A stretch of 10,171 nt of DNA from Phoronis pallida (Eukaryota > Phoronida > Phoronidae), in contig JAOXYC010250122.1 of NCBI GenBank assembly GCA_028565715.1, positions 1 to 10,171 on the forward strand, read 5' to 3'. A program made the position numbers and the translations under genes. Below the pieces are notes generated by a model. The model was not told the DNA's origin and made no database searches. It worked only from the letters and a program-made list of their open reading frames with translations. Below are positions 1-8,361 of the stretch, piece after piece (the stretch's first letter is position 1; each line of letters begins with the position of its first letter).

Positions 1-142
1 GGTTAATTATATTCATCAAAGGACTCGTACACACAATTTCTAGTTGATTTGAATTTTGATTCCAGATCCTCACCAACAAGGAGACGGTATCTTTAACATC
101 TCTGTAACAATAAAGAAGCTGAAAATCTAAAAAACATCTCAC

Positions 143-233
143 CAAACTCCCTTGCTCCCAGAGTGCTCCCTTTGATCACTTTTACAAGCAGACGACGATC
201 CTGGATTCGAGGAGGCTTAGGGGGGGGTGAAAA
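143..233 (-). CDS. C2CD2: Exon: Pro-rich linker and start of C2 domain (C2CD2-like)
   Basis: This 91-nt exon follows a CTCCCTCCAG acceptor and ends at a G|GTGAGA donor, leaving phase 1. It encodes FSPPPKPPRIQDRR, a proline-rich linker, and then LLVKVIKGSTLGAREFG. The second part has the hydrophobic-basic alternation of a first C2 beta strand (LLVKVIKG) followed by the loop that opens many C2 domains (STLGAREF). The Ca-binding aspartates of a C2 domain would come later, in exons left of the window, so Ca dependence cannot be judged. A second AG, preceded by a run of eight C, lies 18 nt inside the exon (start at 215) and keeps the frame, so the FSPPPK residues may be optional. The exon follows the 615-761 exon in phase 0 across a 381-bp intron. 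Confidence 0.7.
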
Positions 234-614
234 CTGGAGGGAGAAAATGGCATTTTCTTGAACATACAAACAAATCAAAGTGACTCTTCTGAAAACCATA
301 ATCACCATCTTCAGGTTTTAAAAATCAATAAAGTGAATTAATTCATGAATTTATTCAAGAAAATATTTCATAGACAGTAAATATGACTTGCGATTACTTC
401 AATCATTGTCAAGACGATTCAAATCACTTATTTCATCGAATTCATGTGTAAGAATTTCATTTAATAATCTCTCTCTTTCTGGAAGCCTTGCGTGAGTTAA
501 AGTAAGCAATACTCAATATCTTTAACAGGTTATTGTCATTTATCAGGCACAACATTTTGCATTGAAAGTGTGAATGAAAAAGGATAAACCACTCGACTTG
601 TGGAAAGTCCTCAC
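234..614 (-). other. Intron between SMP-helix exon and C2 exon
   Basis: The intron is 381 bp, phase 0, with a GTGAGG donor and CCTCCAG acceptor. It is AT-rich with stops in all frames. I saw no repeat, hairpin or second gene in it. Confidence 0.6.
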
Positions 615-761
615 ATCTGATTTATTCTCCACTTGTTTGAGTCGTTCGTAGGCTTCAGTGTATCTACCAAGTGATGACAACGTTACGTTAGTCACCGCTC
701 GCTGGAATATGTCGCTTATCAACTCATCCAACTGTAGTTTGAAGTCTGCGTCTATTACATA
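615..761 (-). CDS. C2CD2: Exon: last SMP strand and C-terminal helix (C2CD2-like)
   Basis: This 147-nt exon of 49 codons lies between a CTTGTTTTCCAG acceptor and a GAT|GTGAGG donor, phase 0 at both ends. It begins YVIDADFKLQLDELISDIFQ, an edge strand running into an amphipathic helix, followed by RAVTNVTLSSLGRYTEAYER and LKQVENKSD. SMP folds end this way: the lipid-groove strand is followed by a helix of the 'l..ii...i...v.....' kind. The charged stretch after it (ERLKQVENK) looks like the beginning of the linker to C2. If the GTGAGG donor were skipped, the frame would stay open only about 40 more codons, so that donor is preferred. No other gene overlaps it. Confidence 0.75.
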
Positions 762-1123
762 CTGGAAAACAAGAATTGCTATTAACTTCACAGAGGACTG
801 AAGCAATTAGTCTATTGTAGGAAACAAACAAATCTGAGAATTTGCAGTTAGTATTTACAACTCATAAATGATTTTAAGGGTTACCCATTTGATCATAGAA
901 AAAAATCGTAATAAAAACCTGTTTGGCCCTATATTGGCGCAGGGGCTCCTTTTTATAATAAAATACACTTTTTCATAATTTGCACCTCATAATTTTACAC
1001 TATTTACATAATTTTAATAATTTAAAAGTTTCACTAATAAATAACTTGAGAACTGTCATAGTAAACGAGACAACAGAATAGTGATTCATTTCAACCTCTA
1101 AACACTAAAGAGTTCCATCATAC
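762..1123 (-). other. Intron inside SMP region
   Basis: The intron is 362 bp, phase 0, with a CAG|GTATGA donor and TTTTCCAG acceptor. It is very AT-rich around 960-1040, and I saw no further feature. Confidence 0.6.
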
Positions 1124-1222
1124 CTGTGATGTTGGTATTAGCGTGAAAGATAGTTCAGGAATTCCAACAAACGATGCTGTTGCCTGCACTTCATCATTAT
1201 AACATGAGGTCTGAATGCATAG
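1124..1222 (-). CDS. C2CD2: Exon: core SMP beta strands (C2CD2-like)
   Basis: This 99-nt exon of 33 codons has a TATTTTCCAG acceptor and a CAG|GTATGA donor and is phase 0 at both ends. It encodes LCIQTSCYNDEVQATASFVG followed by IPELSFTLIPTSQ. The strand-turn-strand pattern, with an 'aSFvGiPeLsFtL.P' motif, is the most recognisable piece of the SMP fold. In known SMP proteins this segment forms part of the hydrophobic tunnel that holds a lipid ('sF...P.i.f.l.p'). The 'G-E-L-C-I' formed across the upstream junction matches the 'G.l.i' turn that comes before this strand in SMP domains. The exon is more GC-rich than the flanking introns, and the frame continues without a break into both neighbours. 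Confidence 0.78.
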
Positions 1223-1743
1223 CTGGAAAATAAAATGTTCAATCATATAAACTGATTTTACATAAATGTTTGACAATACTCAACAAGTCTCATGAATCTC
1301 ATTTTTCCTTCCCTATTATCCTGCCTACTTGGTCAGAACACTTGAATAAGGCATACTAAAAATGTCAACAATATTTATTACGACAGTAAGCAAATATAAA
1401 AATATTAATTAATCAACCCAAAAAATGTCCAATTGAAAAATGCTTCAAACATTTTCAAACAGAGGAAAAACATAGATTTTAATTGAGAAATTTAAGGCTG
1501 GTGTGGAATTCTAACAAGGATGTTTAGCCGCAAGATATTACTTCTCATACTAGAAAGAGTCTATAATTTAATAAAGGATCACTCATAATTCTTGATTTGA
1601 TGATTCAAACATCAGTAGAGCACTGTTTTTATGCAATTTGATGGTACGTGGAAATACAAATAAAAAAACAGGACAGACATTTTCAAGTCTTTTACATTTC
1701 ACCAAATATTCAATGTCTAATGAAAATATCTTTAAAAAGTTAC
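1223..1743 (-). other. Intron inside SMP region
   Basis: The intron is 521 bp, phase 0, with a GAA|GTAACT donor (weaker than the others) and TTTTCCAG acceptor. It is AT-rich. I saw no repeat or coding signal in it. Confidence 0.6.
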
Positions 1744-1857
1744 TTCTCCATGAATTTTTTGAAAGCGTAGCTTGAATGCGAGTTCTTCAAATCTGCGAAG
1801 CGGTGTAACATAAAACGTCATCTCCAGTTCCCGGCAATCAATGACAGCATTTACTGA
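1744..1857 (-). CDS. C2CD2: Exon: SMP beta strands (C2CD2-like)
   Basis: This 114-nt exon of 38 codons has a GTTTATTTCCAG acceptor and a GAA|GTAACT donor and is phase 0 at both ends. It encodes SVNAVIDCRELEMTFYVTPL followed by RRFEELAFKLRFQKIHGE. It reads as two long SMP strands: the 'v.v...i.cr.lem.fyv' strand facing the lipid groove, and the 'LAFKLRFQKIHGE' strand that leads to the conserved Gly turn. A second AG lies four bases inside the exon but would break the frame, so the start at 1857 is preferred. The GTAACT donor departs from consensus at +5/+6 (C, T), but the next exon joins in frame and the domain pattern continues across the junction. Confidence 0.76.
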
Positions 1858-2275
1858 CTGGAAATAAACAGGGAAAAAATATGAATAGCAAAATAGATTG
1901 AAGTGTTTTTTTGAAAAGCTATGGAAATCAATTTTTTATATTGAAATACTAAGTGATATTACAACCAACCATATATTGATGTTTTTGGTGAGATCAAGTC
2001 TGCACAATGGATAAAAAATATCAATGTTTTTTTTAAACTGTACTATGGTAAAAGCTCGCCATTTTCTGACAAAAATAATTATCAGAACTGGCAAACTTCA
2101 CATTTCCAGAGTGCAGCATGCATCACTTAGAAATTACATATAACACAGTTGGACAGAGCATATGAAATGGGTTTGATGAACATTTCTTGGAAAATGTGGA
2201 TAATTAATTTTTTACCTATATTTATGCTCATTTAAATTCTAAAATTGTGAATCTTTATTGCAAGATTATAAACAA

Positions 2276-2494
2276 ACAAGTTCACTCTTTATATTGAAAT
2301 TATACTTCATGCTTATTAATTTTTTATAGCTTCATATTAAATGGGTGTGATATTACACTTCAATACAAATGCATAACAGACTCGTATATCAGACAAGTTC
2401 GCTTTTCATATTGAAATTTTAATTCCTGTGTATTCATTTTTTATAGCGCATATTAAATGGGTGTGATATTACACTTCAAAACAAATGCCTAACA
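2276..2494. repeat. Tandem duplication, ~103-bp unit, two copies
   Basis: Copy 1 covers about 2276-2378 and copy 2 about 2393-2494, at an offset of 116-117 with a 14-nt spacer. Both begin ACAAGTTC, share TATTGAAATT, then TTTTTTATAGC, then CATATTAAATGGGTGTGATA and ACACTTCAA.ACAAATGC. Identity by eye is high in the 3' half and lower in the 5' half. There are no inverted ends or open frames, so this looks like a simple local duplication in an intron. Confidence 0.85.
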
Positions 2495-2594
2495 TGACCC
2501 GAGACACAGTATAACTTCCTAAAACATAGTTAAGATATTTATACATTGAATATCTCAAGAGCTCGACCAATCGCCCTGAGATACCACAGCATGA

Positions 2595-2610
2595 TGCATT
2601 GTGGGAAAAT
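2595..2610 (+). promoter_or_regulatory. Possible ZNF143/THAP11-type site
   Basis: TGCATTGTGGGAAAAT is close to the known ZNF143/THAP11 core, whose reverse complement contains TCCCACAATGCA. Such sites usually sit in promoters, but no transcription start is evident here, so this may be chance or an intronic element. Confidence 0.25.
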
Positions 2611-3845
2611 GGGATTCCAGCGAATAAGATCCGCCCTAAAGCCATTCACCACTATCAGATAATTAGCAAAACAAATGAATAATATTTTCACGATGGGTCA
2701 TCATTGTGATTATAAGACACAAGAGTTTCCACATTAAGATTAGAAGACCCTTGATCTCATAAGTATGTTCTATTAATTGTCTACGATAAAACATTATATT
2801 TATAGTCAGAGCAACATACACTCTGCAAAGGGAAAGAAAGGCCATTATGAAGAACACGCCAATTAGCATTGGCGGAAATATCCTGGTCAATTTTTTGTTG
2901 AGAAGCTCTTTAATTTGTTTTAACAGTTGAGGGTAAAATCATTCCTGCTTTATTGTATTGATATTAATAATACCAAAATTAAATATATGGAGGAAAAACA
3001 ACAGAAGTTTTTTCAGACTTTGAGAAGCTTCATTATTCAGTGTTTCCAAGAACACCGACGTCATGTTTTTCATACTTCACAATTTTGGAAAATACTTGTT
3101 ATAAAACCATAAATTTGCTGACTGAGCAAAGCCCAAAACAAGAAAAGCCCTCAATCATTTCTGTAAGAAACAACATTCTCAAAGATATTGCAGTTAGAAT
3201 TCTGTATGAGATTTTCCTTTGATATTAGATATTTCTCAATTAACAAATCACTGCATGGAAGATGAATGGACAAATTGAATCAAGACACTTGGTACAAGCA
3301 CAACTCTGAAAATATCTAAATAATTTATCCACGGAACATGATTCCAATTCCTGGAACATGCTACCAGTCATTAAAGCAGTAGTTAAGACAATCAGATGGG
3401 ACAATAAATCAGTTATATGTGGAGTACTTTCAAGAGAGAATGTAGTCTGTTTTTTGTGACTTTAATTGCTATCTGCATGTTTTCAGCTGAAAATGATGGC
3501 AGGTTTCTAATGTGTTGCTGAAGGGCAGATCGCACACTGAAGTCTTTCACTCCTCTCAGCTCAGGCGTTTTAATTGTGAGAGAGAATGCGAGTGTGAACG
3601 GAACCCTGGATGTAATGTTCACGGAATGCTTTCTGGGATAGAAACACGACCAGCATCCATTTGCAATGCATATTTCCAGACAAGAGTCCCATTGTTGTAT
3701 ACCCATGGGATTTCACTGGAAACATCTATTTGAGAAATCATACAATGCAAAAAAATTTCAGCCATTGTAATTTTTGTTGAAATTAGCTGAACTCATTGAT
3801 CAATAAGATCTTTAAATGCCCAGATAGGTTACATGGGACACTTAC

Positions 3846-3941
3846 CACTTTTTCGCCGGGACCGGGTTCACTCCTCACACTTAGCACCTTGGGGGGTAGA
3901 CTGCCTGGCTGAACTGTTCCGAAACGAGGCTGCAGATCATT
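3846..3941 (-). CDS. C2CD2: Exon: start of the SMP beta core (C2CD2-like)
   Basis: This 96-nt exon of 32 codons has a CTTTTATTTCAG acceptor and a consensus GTG|GTAAGT donor and is phase 0 at both ends. It encodes NDLQPRFGTVQPGSLPPKVL followed by SVRSEPGPGEKV. The 'F-G-T-V-x-P-G-S-L-P-P-K-V-L-S-V-R' stretch matches the SMP signature 'l.lG..pP.i..v....', where the domain leaves its first helices and enters the first groove strand. The helices that should precede it (about 50-70 residues, usually with a Trp near the start) are not found upstream with confidence. The exon is noticeably GC-rich for this window. It is the most upstream exon I can place firmly. Confidence 0.78.
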
Positions 3942-4451
3942 CTGAAATAAAAGAAATTTAAATGTATGTGCAATGCTCAAGCAGCATTTAAAGCTTGTGG
4001 CCCAAGGACCGAGAACCCGTTTTCCACACCCAATATCATTTTTTAAATCTTAATGGTGAATTGGGGATAGAAAAACATTTTTGGTCTGTAGCAAAAATAT
4101 CGTTCATAAAACAGGCCAAAAAATCCCAAATTAAGAAGACCTTGCCTTCATAGATTTTATTTCAAACCTCTTCTTATTATGTTTAATAACGTTTTAGGCA
4201 GTTTGAGAATTAAATGACGGGAAAATAAAGTCTTTATTTGTTCATGCAGGGAGTACAAACAGGGATAGTCAATTACAACTACAATATGTAGTTATTGTTA
4301 ATATATTTAGCATGGGTGTAAGTAAGACACATATTGAAAAAATAACAAACATACAGATGAACAAAACGACACCATAAGAGTTTGTATGCATATTTTTGAA
4401 CTCAAGATATTTTTTTAAGAAATTCAAAATTCTAGGTTGTTGACACTCAGT

Positions 4452-4888
4452 GTAGGCCTATGTGCATGCCACCATAACAATACTTTTAGAGATTTTGTGT
4501 GTTAATTAATGCAGTTTTAAAGCAAAATAACAACAGTCCTTGTGTCCAACTATTTTTTATAATTGTTCAATAAAATGTCATGAATTTGTTGGATTATTTT
4601 TACAGAGAAAATGGTTCGGATATTTTTCTTAAAAGTTCAATGTAAAGGTAAGGGGTATAAACCATTAGTAGTAGGCCTATGTGCATGCCACCATAACAAT
4701 ACTTTTTGAGATTTTGTGTGTTAATTAATACAGTTTTAAAGCAAAATAACAACAGTCCTTGTGTCCAACTATTTTTTATAATGGTTAGATAAAATGTCTT
4801 GAATTTGTTGGATTATTTTCACAGAGAAATTGGTTTGGATATTTTTCTTAAAAGTTCATTGTAAAGGTAAGGGGTATAAACCGGTATT
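4452..4888. repeat. Tandem duplication, 219-bp unit, two near-identical copies
   Basis: Copy 1 covers 4452-4670 and copy 2 about 4671-4888, at a constant offset of 219 with substitutions but essentially no indels. Both start GTAGGCCTATGTGCATGCCA and share TTTTGTGTGTTAATTAAT, AACAACAGTCCTTGTGTCCA and AAAGGTAAGGGGTATAAACC. High identity without indels suggests a recent duplication. Each copy holds a plus-strand exon-like cassette (see findings). The TAGGCCTA start resembles a dispersed family seen in marine invertebrates, but I cannot name it. Confidence 0.93.
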
Positions 4889-4973
4889 AGGGTACTTTAA
4901 ACTTTCAATCCAGTCAAAACAAAACCATGCCAATACCCACACTGATATAAATTACTTTAAAGTTGACTGATCA

Positions 4974-4986
4974 AGGTCATAGGTCA
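4974..4986 (+). promoter_or_regulatory. Perfect DR1 nuclear-receptor element
   Basis: AGGTCA-T-AGGTCA is an exact direct repeat of the nuclear-receptor half-site with one spacer base (DR1). DR1 sites are bound by HNF4, COUP-TF and RXR heterodimers. An exact match is unlikely by chance in one 10-kb window, though it could be carried inside a dispersed repeat. It lies roughly 1 kb upstream, in transcript sense, of the 3846-3941 exon, so an intronic enhancer role is possible. Confidence 0.5.
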
Positions 4987-5824
4987 CCCAACCAAATATG
5001 GTAAACCAGCATTGAGAAGCAGACAACATTCAGTGAAAGCGGACACCAGCAGTGAACTACAGACAGACATTATAGGATCTGAATAAACAGTCAATATTTA
5101 TCAATTTGAAGAGCTAACATGTTGTAATTGAACAACTATAATCTGTTGTCAGCTCAGAGGGGAGGACATATACCCTGGGCATAAACTTTCACTTATATTG
5201 TGTTGCTAGGTAACAGAAGGTGTTGATATTAAAATAGTTTTAATTGCTTCGTTAGCTCATTAGATTCTTGTATGATTAATGGCGAGGAATTCTTGCATAT
5301 TTGAAGAAGGCTAATAAGACAATTTTCCTTTGTCAAGTATGCAAATCAGATTGTCTGCTACATTGAGCGGATCCCAAATGACTAATCCCTGATCAAAATG
5401 CAAGAGAGATAATTTACACAGGTGATATTATTGAGAAGTGCAATGTCAAGTAAAAAACACGTTTTTTGATTTCATTTCAATCTTATCATTGAAAATGCAA
5501 CCATGAAATTCAAAAAGATCATCCCAGGGCATCATTTCATAAATATCTCAAATGTTTGATACAAACAGCATGTAGAGGCAGAGGCACATTCTCCTGAAAG
5601 TGTTCGACATGAAAGGATTTTTTATGAATATCCCAAAAAATATTTCTCAAAATGATGCCAAGCCCTATGTATACACCAAAGATGTGATGCCCCCAATATG
5701 TAAACTGGGTACCTTTTTACATACCATTGCTATAAACTTTAACATTTTAGACATAATTTTTGACCTTGAGCATGTGTCCTGCACATTCCAGAACCACCAT
5801 AGCTCATCAGAACTCACAGAGTAG

Positions 5825-5998
5825 AGTACTATTCACACCCGGGTATAAGCCCACCCCGTTTTGATTTAATCTCAATATTGTATGCTAGTACAAAAACGCA
5901 TGCAAAATCCCACTGGGTATAAGCAAGTATAAGCCCACCTTAGTTTTTTTCAGCATTCCCAATCTACAAGCCCATGGGCTTACATCAGGGTGTGTACT
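5825..5998. mobile_element. MITE-like palindromic element, ~174 bp
   Basis: The left end reads AGTACTATTCACACCC then GGTATAAGCCCA. The reverse complement of the right end reads AGTACACACCCTGATGTAAG then CCCA. The ends are therefore imperfect inverted repeats of about 25 bp. Inside, GTATAAGCCCACC occurs twice (5843-5855, 5927-5939), and a perfect 14-nt palindrome AAGCCCATGGGCTT sits at 5968-5981. There is no coding capacity, as expected of a non-autonomous DNA transposon remnant. No clear target-site duplication is seen, so the exact borders are uncertain. Confidence 0.5.
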
Positions 5999-6184
5999 GT
6001 ATATTTTGCTTTCTAGAAGCAAACAGCTGAGTTAGTCAATGAATTCCAGCATAACTCAGCATCATAAGTGAGTATAAAATTTACTCAGTAAACAATCAAG
6101 TACTGTAGTTCAAGAATTAATATCTGCCATCATAACAGCTAGTATATTTTGCCCAGTAAACAGCTGGAAGTTCATGAATTAATG
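5999..6184. repeat. Diverged three-copy local repeat
   Basis: Copies start near 5999, 6071 and 6141. Each runs from GTATA-TTTTGC or GTATAAAATTTAC through a (C)AGTAAACAG-like or AGCAAACAGCTG-like word to a (TT)CA(A/T)GAATT ending. The second and third are the clearest, sharing CATCATAA upstream, CAGTAAACA and GAATTAAT. The units are roughly 50-70 bp and abut the MITE-like element, so they may be an older array. Confidence 0.5.
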
Positions 6185-6386
6185 ACATGTCAGTATTCCA
6201 CAGACAGTTCTTGCTAATTGGAAGATGGTTTGTTTTAATTAGGCCACTTATATTACCAGCATCACCATCCAATGTAGTAGAAAAAACACTGAAGATGAGT
6301 GAGAAATAAAAAAAATAGTCTCAACAGGTTCATACTATTTCTGAAAAAAATTTCCAATCTAAAATATCGTCAAGTATTCTTTAAGT

Positions 6387-7115
6387 AATTGGCCTTATTT
6401 AATAGTTCATAATTTCACATTCAGCTGGAATGAAAACACCAAACAGCAAGCAATTTTTGGCCATGTGTACTGCAAGTCCGCTAAAAGGTACTCTTTCTTT
6501 CTTATTTTCTTTTCTTTTTTCAAAATATATTCTCCACAAAGACAATCAATGTTCTCCTTTTTTGATCTCTTTGTTGGAAAATATCAGTTCCTTTCACATT
6601 GCCAATGAATCGGGCGGTCGTTTAATTTAGTTTTTGTTCCATGTTCAAACAATCTTCAAGGGAACAGTCTTTTTGATATCTGAATAAAACTTTCAATTTC
6701 TCCGGGGCTTTTGCCAAATGTCACTGAAGATAAAACAATCAATGGGATTTGCCGAGAAATGCATGGTAAAATACACGAACTACACGGAGTAAATGCCCAA
6801 CAGAAATTGATTCTTCAAGTCATATCACACTTTTTAATGATGTTCATTATTGACGTCTGAATTCAATGAGCCAGCAGCATTAGCAAGCAATGAGAAATCA
6901 ACTCTACATCTGCGTTTTTTATATCGTAGCAAGTCAATGACCTAATTCCATGAATCTTTGAGTATTATTTGAATAAATTCACGTATTGGGCCTTTTTGGT
7001 GGATTTGCCATACACGACACATTGCCAAAAATTGCTTGCTGTTTGGTGTTTTCATCCAAGCCTTTTTTAAAGTTACTACGAATGTGAAATTATCAACTAT
7101 TGAATAAGGTCAATT
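6387..7115. repeat. Long inverted repeat (foldback), ~729 bp overall
   Basis: Left arm 6387-6487 is the reverse complement of right arm 6991-7115. The arms share a perfect 32-bp core (6430-6461 and 7024-7055) containing ACCAAACAGCAAGCAATTTT. An outer block (6387-6422 against 7080-7115) shows a few mismatches around AATAGTT and AATTTCACATTC, and a looser inner extension reaches AAAAGG. The right arm has about 17 extra bases between core and outer block. The ~500-bp middle has no clear coding sequence but contains a T/C-rich tract. It may be a foldback transposon or an inverted duplication. Confidence 0.85.
6491..6521 (+). repeat. Pyrimidine-rich tract
   Basis: A run of C and T (CTCTTTCTTTCTTATTTTCT onward), broken by one A, lies just inside the left arm of the foldback. 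Simple low-complexity sequence. Confidence 0.7.
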
Positions 7116-7621
7116 GCATTAGATTGCTTGTTACAAATTACTTCAGTTCATTACATTTAATGAAACAAACAAATATTGGAAGTTGCAACAAGGAAAAATT
7201 ATCAAATTATGTAAAAGAAACAAATGAAACGTCGTGGCCTAATTATTCAGCGATCAGTCTTGACAAATAATTGGACCATAACCAATTCAAATTAAATGTT
7301 TGCTGAAAAATCCTTCAATGTGAAAAAGAATGTTTGAAACATATTGCTCCCAAAAAGTATTGTACCATTTTATTAACTCTCCTGTGTAGGAGATATGAAA
7401 CACCAACAGTCAGCCATTATTAAATCCAACATTTCTCCCCAATAAATATTTACGTACACTGTTTAGTAAAAAATTCACAGAACAGCCTTTTCTCATATCA
7501 ACTGGCATAAGGACATGTAAGTTGATATAACTTAGCCAAGCAATGAAGCATAACCAACATTTTAGACTTGTGGGAGTTGAGGGAAATTTAGGTCTAGCAT
7601 GAAACATTTATGCATGAATGA

Positions 7622-7641
7622 ACCCACAGGGAATTGTGGGT
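7622..7641. other. Short perfect hairpin
   Basis: ACCCACA, a six-base GGGAAT loop, then TGTGGGT. The 7-bp stem is perfect, but so short a stem can easily arise by chance. Confidence 0.4.
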
Positions 7642-8345
7642 CTTACAGCAGTACTGGCCGTCACTCGCAATTATACAAATTAAAAAGATGCTTTACATTC
7701 GTGCAGGCTGGTGGTGGTTACTGTTGAAGGCTTGTTAGGTTAAACATTAGTTTGAATAGTGGTGCACACAATTTAGAACATTAGAGAAAATATTAGAAAA
7801 ATGCAAATATTCAGCAAAAGTATTTGTTCAATGACATTTATAGACTGTGGATAGAAAACAAGTTCAATTGATCGAATTAAATGGGTTATAGCACTCTGTG
7901 ATATTTTTAAATTCACCTGTCCTGCAATTCATTGTACAGTGCATTGGGTTTGTCCTACTTCTTTCCCAGAACAGGTAATAAATTTTAAGAAACATTTTTG
8001 TGGAATACCAACAAAACATATTTCATTCTAGTTTATCATCCGGCTATGAATTGAAAAAATCAGTAATAAATTTTGAAAAGACAGACAAATTTGGAACTGT
8101 CGTTTCAAAATGCATCACTAGCACTATCAGTCAGAAGAACAATCGGATATTTACTTGAAAAAAATCAGTGTTGACATACTGAGGCTTCCTATGTAAATCC
8201 TTTTATGTTTCAAGTGTTGACATAGCATCAAGTGAGAGATAATGTTATAATAATAAAGTGTGAGATGCTGACTAAGCAAACATTACCTGGAATTACACCA
8301 AGTGAGATCTGGATTTTATGAGTTGAATCTGTTAAGATGACTACC

Positions 8346-8361
8346 TAATAATAATAATAAT
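8346..8361 (+). repeat. (TAA)n microsatellite
   Basis: Five TAA units and a partial sixth. A likely length-variable marker with no coding context. Confidence 0.9.

Larger units (their letters stand above)
1858..3845 (-). other. 1988-bp intron with a ~103-bp tandem duplication
   Basis: Phase 0, CGAAAAAGTG|GTAAGT donor (consensus) and TTTCCAG acceptor. It contains the duplication at 2276-2494, the ZNF143-like word at 2595-2610, and a more GC-rich block at about 3520-3660. That block is open on both strands but has no convincing splice-bounded exon. The open stretches at 2663-2890, 2927-3112 and 3040-3222 are AT-rich and low in complexity, and I do not regard them as genes. Confidence 0.55.
1..3941 (-). 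other. C2CD2: Gene model: 3' part of an SMP-C2 lipid-transfer protein, five exons, runs off the left edge
   Basis: Five minus-strand exons (3846-3941, 1744-1857, 1124-1222, 615-761, 143-233) join in one open frame of 182 codons plus one base. Every internal junction is phase 0 and has GT donors and pyrimidine-rich AG acceptors. The spliced product has the SMP pattern: a G-x-LPPKV strand, alternating beta strands, an F-V-G-I-P-E-L-S-F strand, then an amphipathic helix. A Pro-rich linker and a C2-type first strand (RRLLVKVIKG) follow. In the C2CD2/C2CD2L (TMEM24) family, SMP followed by C2 moves phosphoinositide-type lipids at ER-plasma membrane contacts, with the N-terminus anchored in the ER. 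The anchor and the first SMP helix are not visible here. Extended synaptotagmins are the main alternative, but the long Pro-rich linker before C2 suits C2CD2 better. An invertebrate would probably have a single ortholog of both vertebrate paralogs. The family assignment is inferred by eye; the exon chain itself is well supported. Confidence 0.6.

Noticed and set aside
2663-3222. Three small open stretches (2663-2890, 2927-3112, 3040-3222)
   Set aside because: They lie inside an intron of the supported gene, are AT-rich, overlap in different frames and show no domain signal.
3413-3733. Overlapping open stretches on both strands in a GC-richer block; the plus frame has a Cys-rich CERECECERNPGCN run
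   Set aside because: The cysteine spacing does not match EGF, and on neither strand do splice sites bound a phase-compatible exon. The minus frame is interrupted relative to the C2CD2-like chain, which joins in phase without it.
5600-5824. 74-codon plus-strand open stretch next to the MITE-like element
   Set aside because: AT-rich with no domain pattern, and it ends right at the repeat border. Chance openness is the simpler reading.
7410-7607. 65-codon minus-strand open stretch with Trp and hydrophobic residues, considered as the missing first SMP helix
   Set aside because: Base composition is the same as the surrounding intron and no acceptor/donor pair gives phase 0.
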